The notes below the pieces were generated by a model. That model was not told the origin of the DNA, did no database searches, and saw nothing but the letters and a program-made list of their open reading frames with translations. 58,090 nucleotides of DNA from an uncultured Pirellulaceae bacterium (GTDB lineage Bacteria; Planctomycetota; Planctomycetia; Pirellulales; Pirellulaceae), in assembly GCA_937929805.1 (NCBI GenBank), contig CALFUT010000052.1:1-58090 (forward strand), given 5' to 3'. The position numbers and the translations under genes were made by a program. Below are positions 19,753 through 28,936 of this stretch, one piece after another; the stretch's first letter is position 1, and each line of letters opens with the position of its first letter.

Positions 19753-20778
19753 ATGCCTGCCGCGAACAACTTGTTAACCACAACGCCCCGAGGCCTTTTC
19801 TGCGAGGCCGGAAACTTCTACGTCGATCCGTGGCGTCCGGTCGACCATGCCCTCATCACTCACGCCCACTCCGATCATGCTCGTTGGGGATCGAAGAAAT
19901 ATCTCACCGCCGACACCGGTGCCGAAGTCCTACGGATTCGCATGGGCGACAAGGCGAATCTCAGCTTCCAACCGCTAGGCCGGCCGCTGACGATCAACGG
20001 CGTCACGGTCACCTTCTTTCCCGCCGGGCACATTCTTGGTTCGGCTCAAATCAAAATCGAGAAAGACGGTTACTCGGTTGTCGTTTCGGGAGACTACAAA
20101 CGGAACCCCGATGCGACCTGCCGACCCTTCGAGCCCGTTCGTTGCCACACGTTTATCACCGAGTCCACGTTTGGGTTGCCGATTTATCGCTGGCCCGATC
20201 CGCAAACCGTTTTCGCCGGCATCAACGATTGGTGGCGATCAAATCAACAGTCCGGCAAGACCAGCGTGTTGTTGGCGTATTCGCTGGGCAAGGCGCAGCG
20301 GATGTTGGCGGGGGTCGATGCGACCATCGGATCGATCTACACTCACGGAGCCGTTGAAAAATTGAACGCGGGTTATCGCGCGGCGGGAGTCGCGTTGCCC
20401 AAAACGACTCGCGTTGGAGACCTCGACGCGAAAGCCACCGATTGGAACCAGTCTCTGATCGTGGCTCCTCCTTCAGCGGTCGGTGGGACGTGGGCAAAAC
20501 GGTTTGGCAAACTGAGCGTTGCGATGGCTTCGGGGTGGATGCAAGTCCGTGGCACGCGCCGGCGACGGGCGATGGACCGCGGCTTCATTCTGTCTGACCA
20601 TGTCGACTGGGATGATTTGCTGCGTACGATTGTCGAGACCGAAGCCGAACAGGTTTGGGTGACTCACGGTTACTCCGATGTTGTCGTGCGGCATTTGCGT
20701 GAGCAGGGTTGGGATGCGAAAGTCGTCGAGACTGAATTTACGGGTGAGTCCCTAGAGGAGGATGCCGAGCCAGCGTAA
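19753..20778 (+). CDS. Ligase-associated DNA damage response exonuclease (MBL fold)
   Basis: This 341-residue protein is a metallo-beta-lactamase-fold nuclease of the SNM1/CPSF type. The metal motif HAHSDH is at residues 37-42, FFPAGHILGSAQI near 95 and VVSGDYKRNPDATCRPFEP near 112. A C-terminal FILSDHVDWDDLL and WVTHGYSDVVVRHL match the beta-CASP-like end of the family. It is the second member of the ligase-associated repair set and lies 24 bases before the ligase start, almost certainly in one transcript. Confidence 0.9.
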   Translation: MPAANNLLTTTPRGLFCEAGNFYVDPWRPVDHALITHAHSDHARWGSKKYLTADTGAEVLRIRMGDKANLSFQPLGRPLTINGVTVTFFPAGHILGSAQIKIEKDGYSVVVSGDYKRNPDATCRPFEPVRCHTFITESTFGLPIYRWPDPQTVFAGINDWWRSNQQSGKTSVLLAYSLGKAQRMLAGVDATIGSIYTHGAVEKLNAGYRAAGVALPKTTRVGDLDAKATDWNQSLIVAPPSAVGGTWAKRFGKLSVAMASGWMQVRGTRRRRAMDRGFILSDHVDWDDLLRTIVETEAEQVWVTHGYSDVVVRHLREQGWDAKVVETEFTGESLEEDAEPA

Positions 20779-20802
20779 GCGAAGGCTCGTGCGTTAACCT
20801 CC

Positions 20803-22506
20803 ATGAAACATTTTTGTGAACTTTATTGGCGGCTCGATTCGACGACCAAGACGCGTGAAAAGGTCACGGCGCTGCGAGCCTATTTTGAGGTCGCTCAGCC
20901 CAAGGACGCGATTTGGGCAATTCATTTTCTCACCGGCAGCCGCATCAAACGCTTGGTCAACACGCGGCTGCTTCGGGAATGGGCGATCGAACAAGCCAAC
21001 GTTTCTGCTTGGCTGTTCGAAGAATGTTACGACCGCGTTGGCGATTTGGCGGAGACGATTTCCTTGATCTTACCGCCGCAAGAAAACCTGAGCGCGGCCA
21101 ACGACGAAGACCAAAACGGCAACGAAGAACACGCACTTCAAAATCTGATCGAAAATCAACTCACCCCGATCCGCGATCTTGAACCCGATCAACAACGGCA
21201 GCGAGTGATTGAACTTTGGCGGCAGTTTGACCAGCGACAACGGTTCGTGCTGGGGAAATTGATGATGGGCGGCTTTCGCGTCGGCGTCTCCAAGCGGCTG
21301 GTGATCCGGGCCTTGGCCGAGCACACGGGCATCGAAGCGGCGACGATTACGCATCGGCTGATGGGCCAGTGGCAACCGACGGCCGAATTTTATTCGCAGC
21401 TGGTCGATCCGGACGAAAACGAAACGGCGATCAGCAAACCCTATCCTTTCTTCTTGGCCAACCCGCTGAAAGACGATCCTGAATCGCTGGGTGATGTGAC
21501 GGACTGGATTGCCGAATGGAAATGGGACGGCATCCGAGCCCAGTTGATCCGTCGCGCCGGCGAAACATTTATTTGGTCTCGCGGCGAAGACTTGGTCACC
21601 GATCAGTTTCCCGAAGTGGCGAACGCGGCCAGCCAATTGCCCGATGGCACGGTGCTCGACGGCGAGATTTTGGGCTGGGACGAAGATGCAAATCGACCGC
21701 TGGAGTTCAGCCAACTCCAACGCCGCTTGGGTCGCAAGAAAGTCGGCAAGAAATTGCTGGCAGAAGTCCCCGTCGTGCTGTTGGCGTTTGACTTGATCGA
21801 ACACGAAGGCGAAGACATTCGCGAAGTGCCACTTTCGAAACGACAAGCTCGTTTGCAGAAAGTGATCGAGGCTCTTGCGCCGGTCACGACGGAAGAGCCA
21901 AATTCGTTATTCGAGACCGATGCCGATCTCAAGCCAGCAGCCGTGGCAATTCGTCAACCGCCAGGTGTTTCCAAGAAAGCAATCGAGCGTTGGAGCGAAC
22001 TGGCGGAAATTCACGAGTCCAGTAAGTCGTTTCGCGCTGAAGGTCTGATGCTGAAGCGACGCGAATCTGCCTATCAAGTTGGCCGGCCGGTGGGCGACTG
22101 GTGGAAATGGAAAGTCGAACCGTACACGATCGACGCCGTTTTGATTTATGCTCAGCGGGGTCATGGGCGTCGAGCAAATCTTTACACAGACTACACGTTT
22201 GCGGTTTGGAAAGAGGATCAGTTGGTGCCGTTTGCCAAAGCGTATTCCGGGTTGACCGACGCGGAGATGCGGCAAGTTGACAAGTTTGTCCGCAAGAACA
22301 CGAACGAGAAATTTGGTCCGGTGCGTAGCGTCACGCCGGAGCTGGTTTTCGAATTGGCGTTTGAAAACATCCAGCGTTCAACGCGTCATAAGTCTGGCAT
22401 CGCGGTGCGTTTTCCTCGCATCAGCCGCTGGCGTCATGACAAAAAACCGGCCGACGCTGATAAACTCGATACGATCTTGTCGATGCTGGATGCGTTTGAC
22501 GACTAG
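20803..22506 (+). CDS. ATP-dependent DNA ligase of the ligase-associated repair cluster
   Basis: The 567-residue protein has the ligase architecture: an N-terminal helical DNA-binding domain (MKHFCELYWRLDSTTKTREK), then the nucleotidyl-transferase domain with motif I EWKWDGIR, where Lys240 is the predicted adenylated residue. Motif III lies near GTVLDGEILGW, motif IV near EGLMLKRRESAYQVG and motif V near WWKWKVEPYTIDAVLIYA. A C-terminal OB fold follows. It seals nicks using ATP and belongs to the clade annotated as cisplatin damage response ligase, which travels with the MBL exonuclease, PdeM and the Lhr-like helicase, exactly as here. Confidence 0.93.
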   Translation: MKHFCELYWRLDSTTKTREKVTALRAYFEVAQPKDAIWAIHFLTGSRIKRLVNTRLLREWAIEQANVSAWLFEECYDRVGDLAETISLILPPQENLSAANDEDQNGNEEHALQNLIENQLTPIRDLEPDQQRQRVIELWRQFDQRQRFVLGKLMMGGFRVGVSKRLVIRALAEHTGIEAATITHRLMGQWQPTAEFYSQLVDPDENETAISKPYPFFLANPLKDDPESLGDVTDWIAEWKWDGIRAQLIRRAGETFIWSRGEDLVTDQFPEVANAASQLPDGTVLDGEILGWDEDANRPLEFSQLQRRLGRKKVGKKLLAEVPVVLLAFDLIEHEGEDIREVPLSKRQARLQKVIEALAPVTTEEPNSLFETDADLKPAAVAIRQPPGVSKKAIERWSELAEIHESSKSFRAEGLMLKRRESAYQVGRPVGDWWKWKVEPYTIDAVLIYAQRGHGRRANLYTDYTFAVWKEDQLVPFAKAYSGLTDAEMRQVDKFVRKNTNEKFGPVRSVTPELVFELAFENIQRSTRHKSGIAVRFPRISRWRHDKKPADADKLDTILSMLDAFDD

Positions 22507-22565
22507 CCGGCAGGCGTCGGCGTTTTGCTTTTCCACGCACGGTCGCCTTCCGGCTTGTCGTTAAA

Positions 22566-22601
22566 CGACACCGAAAATCTCACACCTCACACCGAAAAAC
22601 C
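22566..22601 (+). repeat. Short ACACC/GAAAA repeats before the helicase gene
   Basis: The last bases before the TTG start are near-repeats of ACACCGAAAA and CTCACACC. CCTCACACCGAAAAACC nearly duplicates a segment in the leader of the BatA-like gene at 9095-9158. Confidence 0.45.
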
Positions 22602-25148
22602 TTGACCACCACCTCCAGCATCAAACGTGTCTCCGATTGGATGAAATCCAAAGACCGGCGTCCGTTTCCGTTTCAACGGAAAGTCTGGAAGTCGATCGTG
22701 GCCGGTGAAGATGGCATCTTGCACAGCCCGACCGGAACCGGCAAAACGCTTGCGATCTGGTTGGGTGCGATCGCCGCGTGGCAGGCTCAGCACTCTCAGT
22801 CTCAGATCGACGCGAAAACCGAAAAGGCTCAGCGCAAAACCAAACGCGTAAACCGAAATAGCTTTGAACCCATCCAAGTCCTGTGGGTCACGCCCCTGCG
22901 AGCACTCGCTGCCGACACGCTGTTGGCATTGCAGGAACCGGTGGAGGATTTGAAACTGCCGTGGATCGTGGAACGCCGCACCAGCGACACCTCCAGTTCG
23001 GTGAAGACCAAGCAAAAGAATCGCTTGCCAAGCTGCTTGATCACGACGCCCGAAAGCCTCTCGATTTTGCTTTCGTATCCCAAAACTCAATCGCAGTTTT
23101 CGACACTGAAGCTGATCGTGCTCGACGAGTGGCACGAGTTAATGGGCACCAAACGCGGCGTTCAGGCGGAACTTGGTTTGTCACGATTGCGAACGCTTAG
23201 CCCCGCAGCGCGGACGTGGGCTGTGTCCGCGACGATCGGCAACGTCGAACAAGCGATGCTGACCGCGATTGGAAACGTGGCTGATGGGCCGGCCGCTAGT
23301 GAAGGAGCCGTTGGGGAAAAAGTGGCAACCAAAGCCACGGTTGTTAAGGCACCCGCTCGGCGAAAGCTGTCGATGCGAAGTCTGACGCCGAAGACGATCG
23401 AGCGTTTTCCTTGGGCCGGCCACATGGGGCTCAAGTCACTCGACGCGGTCGTGGAAGCCATCGATTCTGTGGGCAGTTCGCTGGTGTTCACCAACACGCG
23501 GGCTCAAGCCGAACGGTGGTACGCCGCGATCTTGTACGCGAAACCCGAGTGGGCCGGCAAGATCGGACTGCACCACGGATCGCTCGATCGCAAGAAACGC
23601 GCGTGGGTCGAAAGGGAACTCGACAGCGGCAACCTTCGCTGCGTCGTGTGCACTTCCAGTCTTGATCTGGGCGTCGACTTTTTCCCGGTCGAACAAGTCC
23701 TGCAAGTCGGCAGCCCCAAAGGCATCGCTCGGTTGATGCAACGCGCCGGTCGCAGTGGGCACTATCCCGGCGGAAAAAGTCAGCTCGTGTTCGTGCCGAC
23801 TCATGCGTTGGAGCTGGTCGAACTGGCCGCGGCCAAAGATGCTCTCAAGGAAAATCGCACCGAGTCACGGATCCCGCTGACCGGTAGCCTTGATGTGTTG
23901 GCTCAGCACGTCGTCACGATCGCGGCAGGTACCACCTTTGACGCGGAAGAACTTTACCATGAAGTCCGTCAAACGAACGCGTTTTCTCAGCTGACAGAAA
24001 TCGAGTGGCAATGGGTGTTGGATTTTGTGCAGCGTGGCGGCGAAAGTCTGCGGGCGTACCCTGATTTCAAACGCGTGGTGGCGACCGAAGGCGGGCTGAC
24101 GATCACCGATGACAAAATTGCCAAACGGCATCGGATGTCCATCGGCACGATCTCCAGCGATCGCGAAGTGCTGGTGCAGTTTCTCAAAGGCGGCAAGCTG
24201 GGGACGATCGAAGAGCGTTTCGTGTCGAAGTTAAAACCGGGCGACAACTTTCTGTTTGCCGGTCGCACTTTGAAACTGGTCATGATCCGTGACATGACGG
24301 CGTGGGTGCGGCGAGCCAAAGGGAAGGTCGCGGCGCTGCCTCGTTGGGCCGGCGGACGGCTGCCGCTTTCGAGCGAACTGGCCGAAGCGGTGCGGGAAAA
24401 GCTTGGTGATGCAAAACGCGGAAAATTCAGTGGCCCAGAAATGCGAGCCATCAAGCCGCTGCTAGAGTTGCAAGCGAATTGGTCGGAGATTCCTGACGAG
24501 GGATCGCTGTTGATCGAGCAAGTGAAGACTCGCGACGGGTTTCACACGTTTGTTTATCCTTTCGAGGGCCGATTGGTTCACGAAGGGTTGGCCGCGATTC
24601 TGGCGTGGCGGATGAGTCGTCTGCAGCCGATCACGTTTTCGACAACGATCAACGACTATGGCATTGAGCTACTTTCACCGACCGAGCCACCGTTGGAGCA
24701 GGCGATCGAATCTGGTTTGTTTACGGGCGACAATCTTTTGAACCAGATTGACAAGAGCATGAACGCCAGCGAGTTGGATCGACGTCAGTTTCGCGACATC
24801 GCGCGGATTGCCGGTTTGGTGTTCGGCGGTTTGCCCGGTCAGGGGAAATCATCACGGCATCAGCAAGCGTCCAGCGACATGTTTTTTGACGTGTTCCGCG
24901 ACTACGATCCGGACAATTTGTTGTTAAAACAGTCTCGCCGCGAGGTGTTGGATTTGCAGTTGGAGCATCAACGCTTGAGCGCCGCGATGCTGCGACTATC
25001 GAGAGCCAACTTGATCGTAAAGCACCCGCCCAAACCGACGCCGTTGTGTTTTCCGATCCTTGTCGATCGTTTGCGGATGAAGCTTTCCAGTGAGAAGCTC
25101 GCCGACCGCATCGCCCGGATGACCCAGCAGCTTGAGAAAGCCGTTTGA
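22602..25148 (+). CDS. Ligase-associated DEXH-box helicase (Lhr-like)
   Basis: The TTG start at 22602 keeps the conserved segment SDWMKSKDRRPFPFQ; the first ATG (22641) would cut it, so TTG is preferred although no clear ribosome site is seen. Helicase motifs are present: motif I SPTGTGKT near residue 42, WVTPLRALA, TTPESLS, motif II DEWH near 175, SATIG, and in domain 2 VFTNTRAQAE, VCTSSLDLGVDF and QRAGRSGH. The Lhr-specific C-terminal region continues to residue 848. It is the last gene of the ligase-associated repair operon. A Lys/Arg-rich insert near residues 68-88 and an Ala/Lys-rich one near 225-250 look lineage-specific. Confidence 0.9.
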   Translation: MTTTSSIKRVSDWMKSKDRRPFPFQRKVWKSIVAGEDGILHSPTGTGKTLAIWLGAIAAWQAQHSQSQIDAKTEKAQRKTKRVNRNSFEPIQVLWVTPLRALAADTLLALQEPVEDLKLPWIVERRTSDTSSSVKTKQKNRLPSCLITTPESLSILLSYPKTQSQFSTLKLIVLDEWHELMGTKRGVQAELGLSRLRTLSPAARTWAVSATIGNVEQAMLTAIGNVADGPAASEGAVGEKVATKATVVKAPARRKLSMRSLTPKTIERFPWAGHMGLKSLDAVVEAIDSVGSSLVFTNTRAQAERWYAAILYAKPEWAGKIGLHHGSLDRKKRAWVERELDSGNLRCVVCTSSLDLGVDFFPVEQVLQVGSPKGIARLMQRAGRSGHYPGGKSQLVFVPTHALELVELAAAKDALKENRTESRIPLTGSLDVLAQHVVTIAAGTTFDAEELYHEVRQTNAFSQLTEIEWQWVLDFVQRGGESLRAYPDFKRVVATEGGLTITDDKIAKRHRMSIGTISSDREVLVQFLKGGKLGTIEERFVSKLKPGDNFLFAGRTLKLVMIRDMTAWVRRAKGKVAALPRWAGGRLPLSSELAEAVREKLGDAKRGKFSGPEMRAIKPLLELQANWSEIPDEGSLLIEQVKTRDGFHTFVYPFEGRLVHEGLAAILAWRMSRLQPITFSTTINDYGIELLSPTEPPLEQAIESGLFTGDNLLNQIDKSMNASELDRRQFRDIARIAGLVFGGLPGQGKSSRHQQASSDMFFDVFRDYDPDNLLLKQSRREVLDLQLEHQRLSAAMLRLSRANLIVKHPPKPTPLCFPILVDRLRMKLSSEKLADRIARMTQQLEKAV

Positions 25149-25233
25149 CATCGCAATTGTTGGACGGCATGTGTGTGATTAGTAGGGCTTGAGCGATGCA
25201 TTTAGGCGTTGTCTTGTGGCAGCCAGTGTTAGG

Positions 25234-26685
25234 TCAGATCGCGACGCCAAAGTACTTGTTGATAAACGCCTTACGGTCCCCTTCGTGTTTGGCGTACTGG
25301 ACCATGGCCAGCAACTTGCGCTGATCGCGCTCGCGTTTGGAGTCCAGTTTGGCCGGATCGCGAAGATGCTCGGGTAGGTCAGACACGACTTTGACCTGAA
25401 GAGGATGTAGGCTGCCCTCGATCACGCCCCAGCGGTCGAGCATCCCCAGCGTGGTCTCGAGGCGACGGTCATGTTTCTGTTTGGCATGCAATTTTTCTCG
25501 CAGCCATTCGATGCCGAACGCGCGAACTTGCTCCGCTTCATTTTTTAACAGGTACCAGACACGCTCGTAGTACTCGGCGTCGGGGTTGCTCCATTGAATG
25601 AACTCCATCTGAGTCGCCAGATCACGCTCGTCGTACATTAGCAGACATCGGGATGGCAAACCGTCTCGCCCCGCGCGGCCAACTTCTTGGTAGTAGGATT
25701 CCAATGAACCGGGCAGGTCGGCGTGAAGGACGTAACGGATGTCAGCTTTGTCCACACCCATTCCGAAGGCGTTGGTGGCAAGGACCAGATGACCGTCTTC
25801 GTTCATGAACGAGTCTTGAAGTTGTCGCCGTCGATCGCGTGGCAGGTCGCCGTGATAGATCAGATGAGGGATTTTCTGGTCCCATAACTGATCGCTGAAT
25901 TCAGTCAAAGTTCGGATCAAAGTGAAGTAGACGATGCCACTACCTTCGGTGTTTTTGCGAGTCTCAACGATCTGTTGCCGCTTCGCGTCGTTGTCCCATG
26001 TTTGCACGACGTCCAGCGAGAGATTGGGTCGATCGATCCCGGCATGGAAATGTCGAACTTGATCTTCTTTCAGGTGCAACTGCCGAACGATGTCGGCTTG
26101 AACGTCGGGAGTCGCGGTGGCGGTTAACGCGATGGTGGCTGGATCTCCTAGCCAGCGTCGAAGTTCACCCACGCGCGTGTAATCCGGTCGGAAATCATGG
26201 CCCCACTCGCTGATGCAATGAGCCTCATCGATCGCCAGTAATACGATCTTGCGTTTAGAAAGAACCTCGCGAAAGTCATCTTTTCGAAAACGCTCGGGCG
26301 TCACGTACAGGATGTCGTAACGGCCTTGGGCGATGTTGGTGTACCGATGCAGCCGCTCGTTCCGTTGCAAGGAAGAATTGATGAAAGTGGCGTCGACGCC
26401 TCGATCAAGCAGCCCGTCGACTTGGTCTTTCATCAGTGCGATCAGTGGAGACAGCACCAGCGTTAGCGGCGGTTTGACATTGCGATCGGAAGAATGCCGC
26501 GACGCCAGCACCAACGCGGGGATTTGGTAGCAAAGGCTTTTGCCCATCCCGGTTGGCATGATCACCAAACAATGGTTACCCAGAAGTATTTCTTGGACCA
26601 CTTCTCTTTGGCGATTGCGAAACTGTTCGTGGCCGAAAACATCGGCTAAGATTTGCTCGGGCGAATTGGAATCGAATTCAGGCAT
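25234..26685 (-). CDS. recQ: RecQ-family helicase lacking zinc-binding and HRDC domains
   Basis: The helicase core is complete: FRNRQREVV, Walker A MPTGMGKSLCYQIPA, AIDEAHCISEWGHDFRPDY (motif II DEAH plus the aromatic-rich loop), TATATP, VLATNAFGMGVDKADIRYVLH and QEVGRAGRDGLPS. I chose ATG 26685; a TTG at 26730 is the alternative. After the core comes a segment that could be a winged helix (WLREKLHAKQKHDRRLETTLGMLDRWG), and the protein stops at KYFGVAI. In standard RecQ the YFG motif is followed by CxxC-type zinc ligands, a winged helix and HRDC; all four cysteines are missing here. It converges with the Lhr-like helicase gene and sits beside the repair island. Confidence 0.88.
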   Translation of the reverse strand: MPEFDSNSPEQILADVFGHEQFRNRQREVVQEILLGNHCLVIMPTGMGKSLCYQIPALVLASRHSSDRNVKPPLTLVLSPLIALMKDQVDGLLDRGVDATFINSSLQRNERLHRYTNIAQGRYDILYVTPERFRKDDFREVLSKRKIVLLAIDEAHCISEWGHDFRPDYTRVGELRRWLGDPATIALTATATPDVQADIVRQLHLKEDQVRHFHAGIDRPNLSLDVVQTWDNDAKRQQIVETRKNTEGSGIVYFTLIRTLTEFSDQLWDQKIPHLIYHGDLPRDRRRQLQDSFMNEDGHLVLATNAFGMGVDKADIRYVLHADLPGSLESYYQEVGRAGRDGLPSRCLLMYDERDLATQMEFIQWSNPDAEYYERVWYLLKNEAEQVRAFGIEWLREKLHAKQKHDRRLETTLGMLDRWGVIEGSLHPLQVKVVSDLPEHLRDPAKLDSKRERDQRKLLAMVQYAKHEGDRKAFINKYFGVAI

Positions 26686-26788
26686 GCATATCAGGTGTGA
26701 GTCAAACGTCGTATCGTAGTTTGCGGTCAACGACTTGGCGACCGCCGTCTGCTTGTGGACTTTGTTAAAGGTGTTTTGGGCCGAATCG

Positions 26789-27094
26789 ATGTTGGATGAT
26801 CAGCGAACTATCGGCCAGCTGCGAAATCTCGGGCCCGCGTGCGAGGCTCATTTGAATGCCGCAGGAATCTTTACGGCTGCCGACGTGGTCCGACTGGGTA
26901 TCGAGGAAACTTATGAACAGATGGTCGTGGCTCAGGTGAAAACGGGAAAACGTGTCGTGATTCATCCGGCGTATTTGTACGCTCTTTATGGAGCGTTGGA
27001 AGATTGCGATTGGCGCGAAGTTCCGGCAGCAAAAAAGTGCGAGTTCAAAGCGATTTGCGATCGATTGAGAAGAAAATACTCGGGCGGTGGATAG
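26789..27094 (+). CDS. TfoX C-terminal-domain protein
   Basis: ATG 26789 gives a 101-residue protein that is almost only a TfoX/Sxy C-terminal domain: IGQLRNLGPACEAHLNAAGI, a helix-hairpin-helix-like part, then HPAYLYALYGALEDCDW. Stand-alone TfoX_C proteins occur in many bacteria without natural competence and have no fixed role. The start lies about 100 bases from the divergent recQ start. The stop codon overlaps the left arm of a nested inverted repeat (27094-27198). The family call rests on this recognisable pattern. Confidence 0.75.
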   Translation: MLDDQRTIGQLRNLGPACEAHLNAAGIFTAADVVRLGIEETYEQMVVAQVKTGKRVVIHPAYLYALYGALEDCDWREVPAAKKCEFKAICDRLRRKYSGGG

Positions 27095-27198
27095 TGCTTT
27101 GTGACTTCTAGATTTTCGGATTGGCCGGGAGCGTATCTTCGCGGTTTTCGGCAACTTCCATCGATAGCCAACCCGAACATTGAGCTGTGACAAAGCAC
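27094..27198. repeat. 105-bp nested inverted-repeat element
   Basis: The outer arms GTGCTTTGT (27094-27102) and ACAAAGCAC (27190-27198) are exact complements. The inner arms TTCGGATTGGC (27115-27125) and GCCAACCCGAA (27167-27177) pair with one mismatch position. Both gaps between outer and inner arms are 12 bases, and 41 bases form the centre. The left arm overlaps the stop codon of the TfoX-like gene. It could be a miniature mobile element or a structured RNA. Confidence 0.6.
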
Positions 27199-27279
27199 AA
27201 GCAGGATTTCAGATCCCGGAACCGCGAAACGGGTTGAGTATGATGATGCGGCTTTCAATCGTAGTAATTTAAGGAACCC

Positions 27280-28020
27280 ATGGGCACCAACACAAAAGGA
27301 ACCGATACAGACGAATCATCGGGCCAAACATCAACAAGGAAGCTGATTGCGTTCGGTATCATTGCCATCGCACTTTTTGTCATCGTGCGGTTCCTGCCGA
27401 TCCAGTCTTGGTGGGCATCGGTGTCACAATGGATTGACTCGCTGGGTTACCTTGGGCCGGTGGTTTTCGTGCCGACATACGTGGTTGCGACGGTTGCGTT
27501 TATTCCGGGTTCGGTTCTGACTCTTGGTGCCGCGGCCGTCTTTGGTTTCGGTTGGGGCCTGTTGTGGGTAACCATTGGGGCCAACTTAGGAGCCAACCTA
27601 GCGTTTCTGGTCGGGCGTTACCTTGCTCGGGATGCGATCTCGAAACAGATCGAAGGCAATGGGCGATTCGAAGCGATTGATCGAGCGGTCGAAAGTGAAG
27701 GCTGGAAAATTGTCGGCCTGACGCGACTGTCTCCTGCGTTTCCTTTCAACCTGTTGAATTACGCTTTCGGGCTGACGAAAGTCCGTTGGATCGAGTATTC
27801 CCTAGCGACGTTGGTCGGCATGCTGCCGGGCACCATCTTGTTCGTTTACATTGGCTCGCTGGGTAAGCTAGCGGCAGAGTCAGACAAAACCAGCTCGGCT
27901 CAGTTTGTTCTTACGATTGTCGGATTACTGGCAACGATAGCCGTGACCACGCTGATCACTCGCAGAGCCCGGCTGATTCTTAACGAAAAGGCTGGTTTGC
28001 AGCCAGATTCGAACTCCTAA
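27280..28020 (+). CDS. TVP38/TMEM64 (SNARE-associated/DedA-like) membrane protein
   Basis: The 246-residue protein has a hydrophilic Thr/Ser-rich N terminus, a first helix (KLIAFGIIAIALFVIVRFL) and the family core: VATVAFIPGSVLTLGAAAVFGFGWG, then GANLGANLAFLVGRYLAR, and after a loop LTRLSPAFPFNLLNYAFGLT, with LVGMLPGTILFVYIGS following. These correspond to the re-entrant helices of the TVP38/DedA fold, linked to lipid scrambling or transport in other organisms. The gene stands alone, with a spacer of about 185 bases upstream that contains the 105-bp palindrome element. Confidence 0.88.
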   Translation: MGTNTKGTDTDESSGQTSTRKLIAFGIIAIALFVIVRFLPIQSWWASVSQWIDSLGYLGPVVFVPTYVVATVAFIPGSVLTLGAAAVFGFGWGLLWVTIGANLGANLAFLVGRYLARDAISKQIEGNGRFEAIDRAVESEGWKIVGLTRLSPAFPFNLLNYAFGLTKVRWIEYSLATLVGMLPGTILFVYIGSLGKLAAESDKTSSAQFVLTIVGLLATIAVTTLITRRARLILNEKAGLQPDSNS

Positions 28021-28278
28021 AAAGTGTTCGAACGACGCGTTTGCTAGACTGGGCACGTCAGAATAGAGCCGAAAAATGTTCGAAAAAGAGGCATTAAAAG
28101 AGGCGTTTCTACTGGGTTCGCCCCTCAATTACTTTCAAGAACCAACCTTTTTGCGGTTCGCGAAATAAGAGAATTCAATCTGCACTATGAGAAAAGGCGG
28201 TCGGTGAAATAGACTGATTGGCCGTGTATTCAACTTGATGAGAAACTTATGACGGATTGTCAAAGCAAAGGGATTTGG

Positions 28279-28929
28279 ATGAGCAAATTTGTACTGCCCG
28301 CGGTCATGTTTACCGGACTGATTTTTTCGGCCGCGACACTACAAAGCCATGCTCAGGTTCCAGAGAAAGCTATGAAGCGCGACCAACGGTCTGAGCGATC
28401 AAAGTCTTTCGAAGCAAGATTTTGGCAGTACCTACTGTCGAACAATTATAAAAACTGGGCTCCGCCAGCAGGGCAGGACGGCGATTTCTTTGAAGGAAGC
28501 TCGGCACATGGACAGTTGCACAAACTGTACCTGAATCGTACCGCCGCCGGTTATCCTGAAACATTGCCAGATGCATCCGTGATTGTGATGGAAAACTACC
28601 AGAGCAATAAGATGCTGGAATCCATTTCGGTGATGCTCCGTTCGGAGGGCTCCAACCCGTCGCAGCAAGACTGGTACTGGATCACGTTCGGTCCCGACGG
28701 TTCGGTGATTGGTTCGAACAAAGATAACAATTCAGACGGTCCCGCTCAGCAGGAGCCGAATTCATCTTTTGTCACCACGACCGGTGCGATGGTTATGGGA
28801 AGCAGTTGCACTCAATGCCATCAAAAAGCGCCGGGTGAGGACTTAGTTTTTTTCAACAGCGCCCAGGAAAAATCTGACGAAGTGCTTTTGGAAGTTTTTA
28901 GAGAAACGGAAACTCAAGTCAGTAGGTGA
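28279..28929 (+). CDS. Cytochrome P460-like exported c-type haem protein
   Basis: ATG 28279 follows AAAGGGA at good spacing. A signal peptide (FVLPAVMFTGLIFSAATLQSHA) precedes a mature part of about 190 residues. One haem-attachment motif, CTQCH, lies near residue 177. The mid-region (KLYLNRTAAGYPETLPDASVIVMENY) and the C-terminal position of CxxCH fit cytochrome P460 and related proteins, which bind haem in the periplasm. P460 proteins oxidise hydroxylamine in some bacteria, but planctomycete homologues have unknown substrates, and the Lys cross-link of P460 cannot be assigned here. The gene lies alone between the TVP38-like gene and a convergent unknown gene. Confidence 0.65.
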   Translation: MSKFVLPAVMFTGLIFSAATLQSHAQVPEKAMKRDQRSERSKSFEARFWQYLLSNNYKNWAPPAGQDGDFFEGSSAHGQLHKLYLNRTAAGYPETLPDASVIVMENYQSNKMLESISVMLRSEGSNPSQQDWYWITFGPDGSVIGSNKDNNSDGPAQQEPNSSFVTTTGAMVMGSSCTQCHQKAPGEDLVFFNSAQEKSDEVLLEVFRETETQVSR

Positions 28930-28936
28930 TGCCAAC

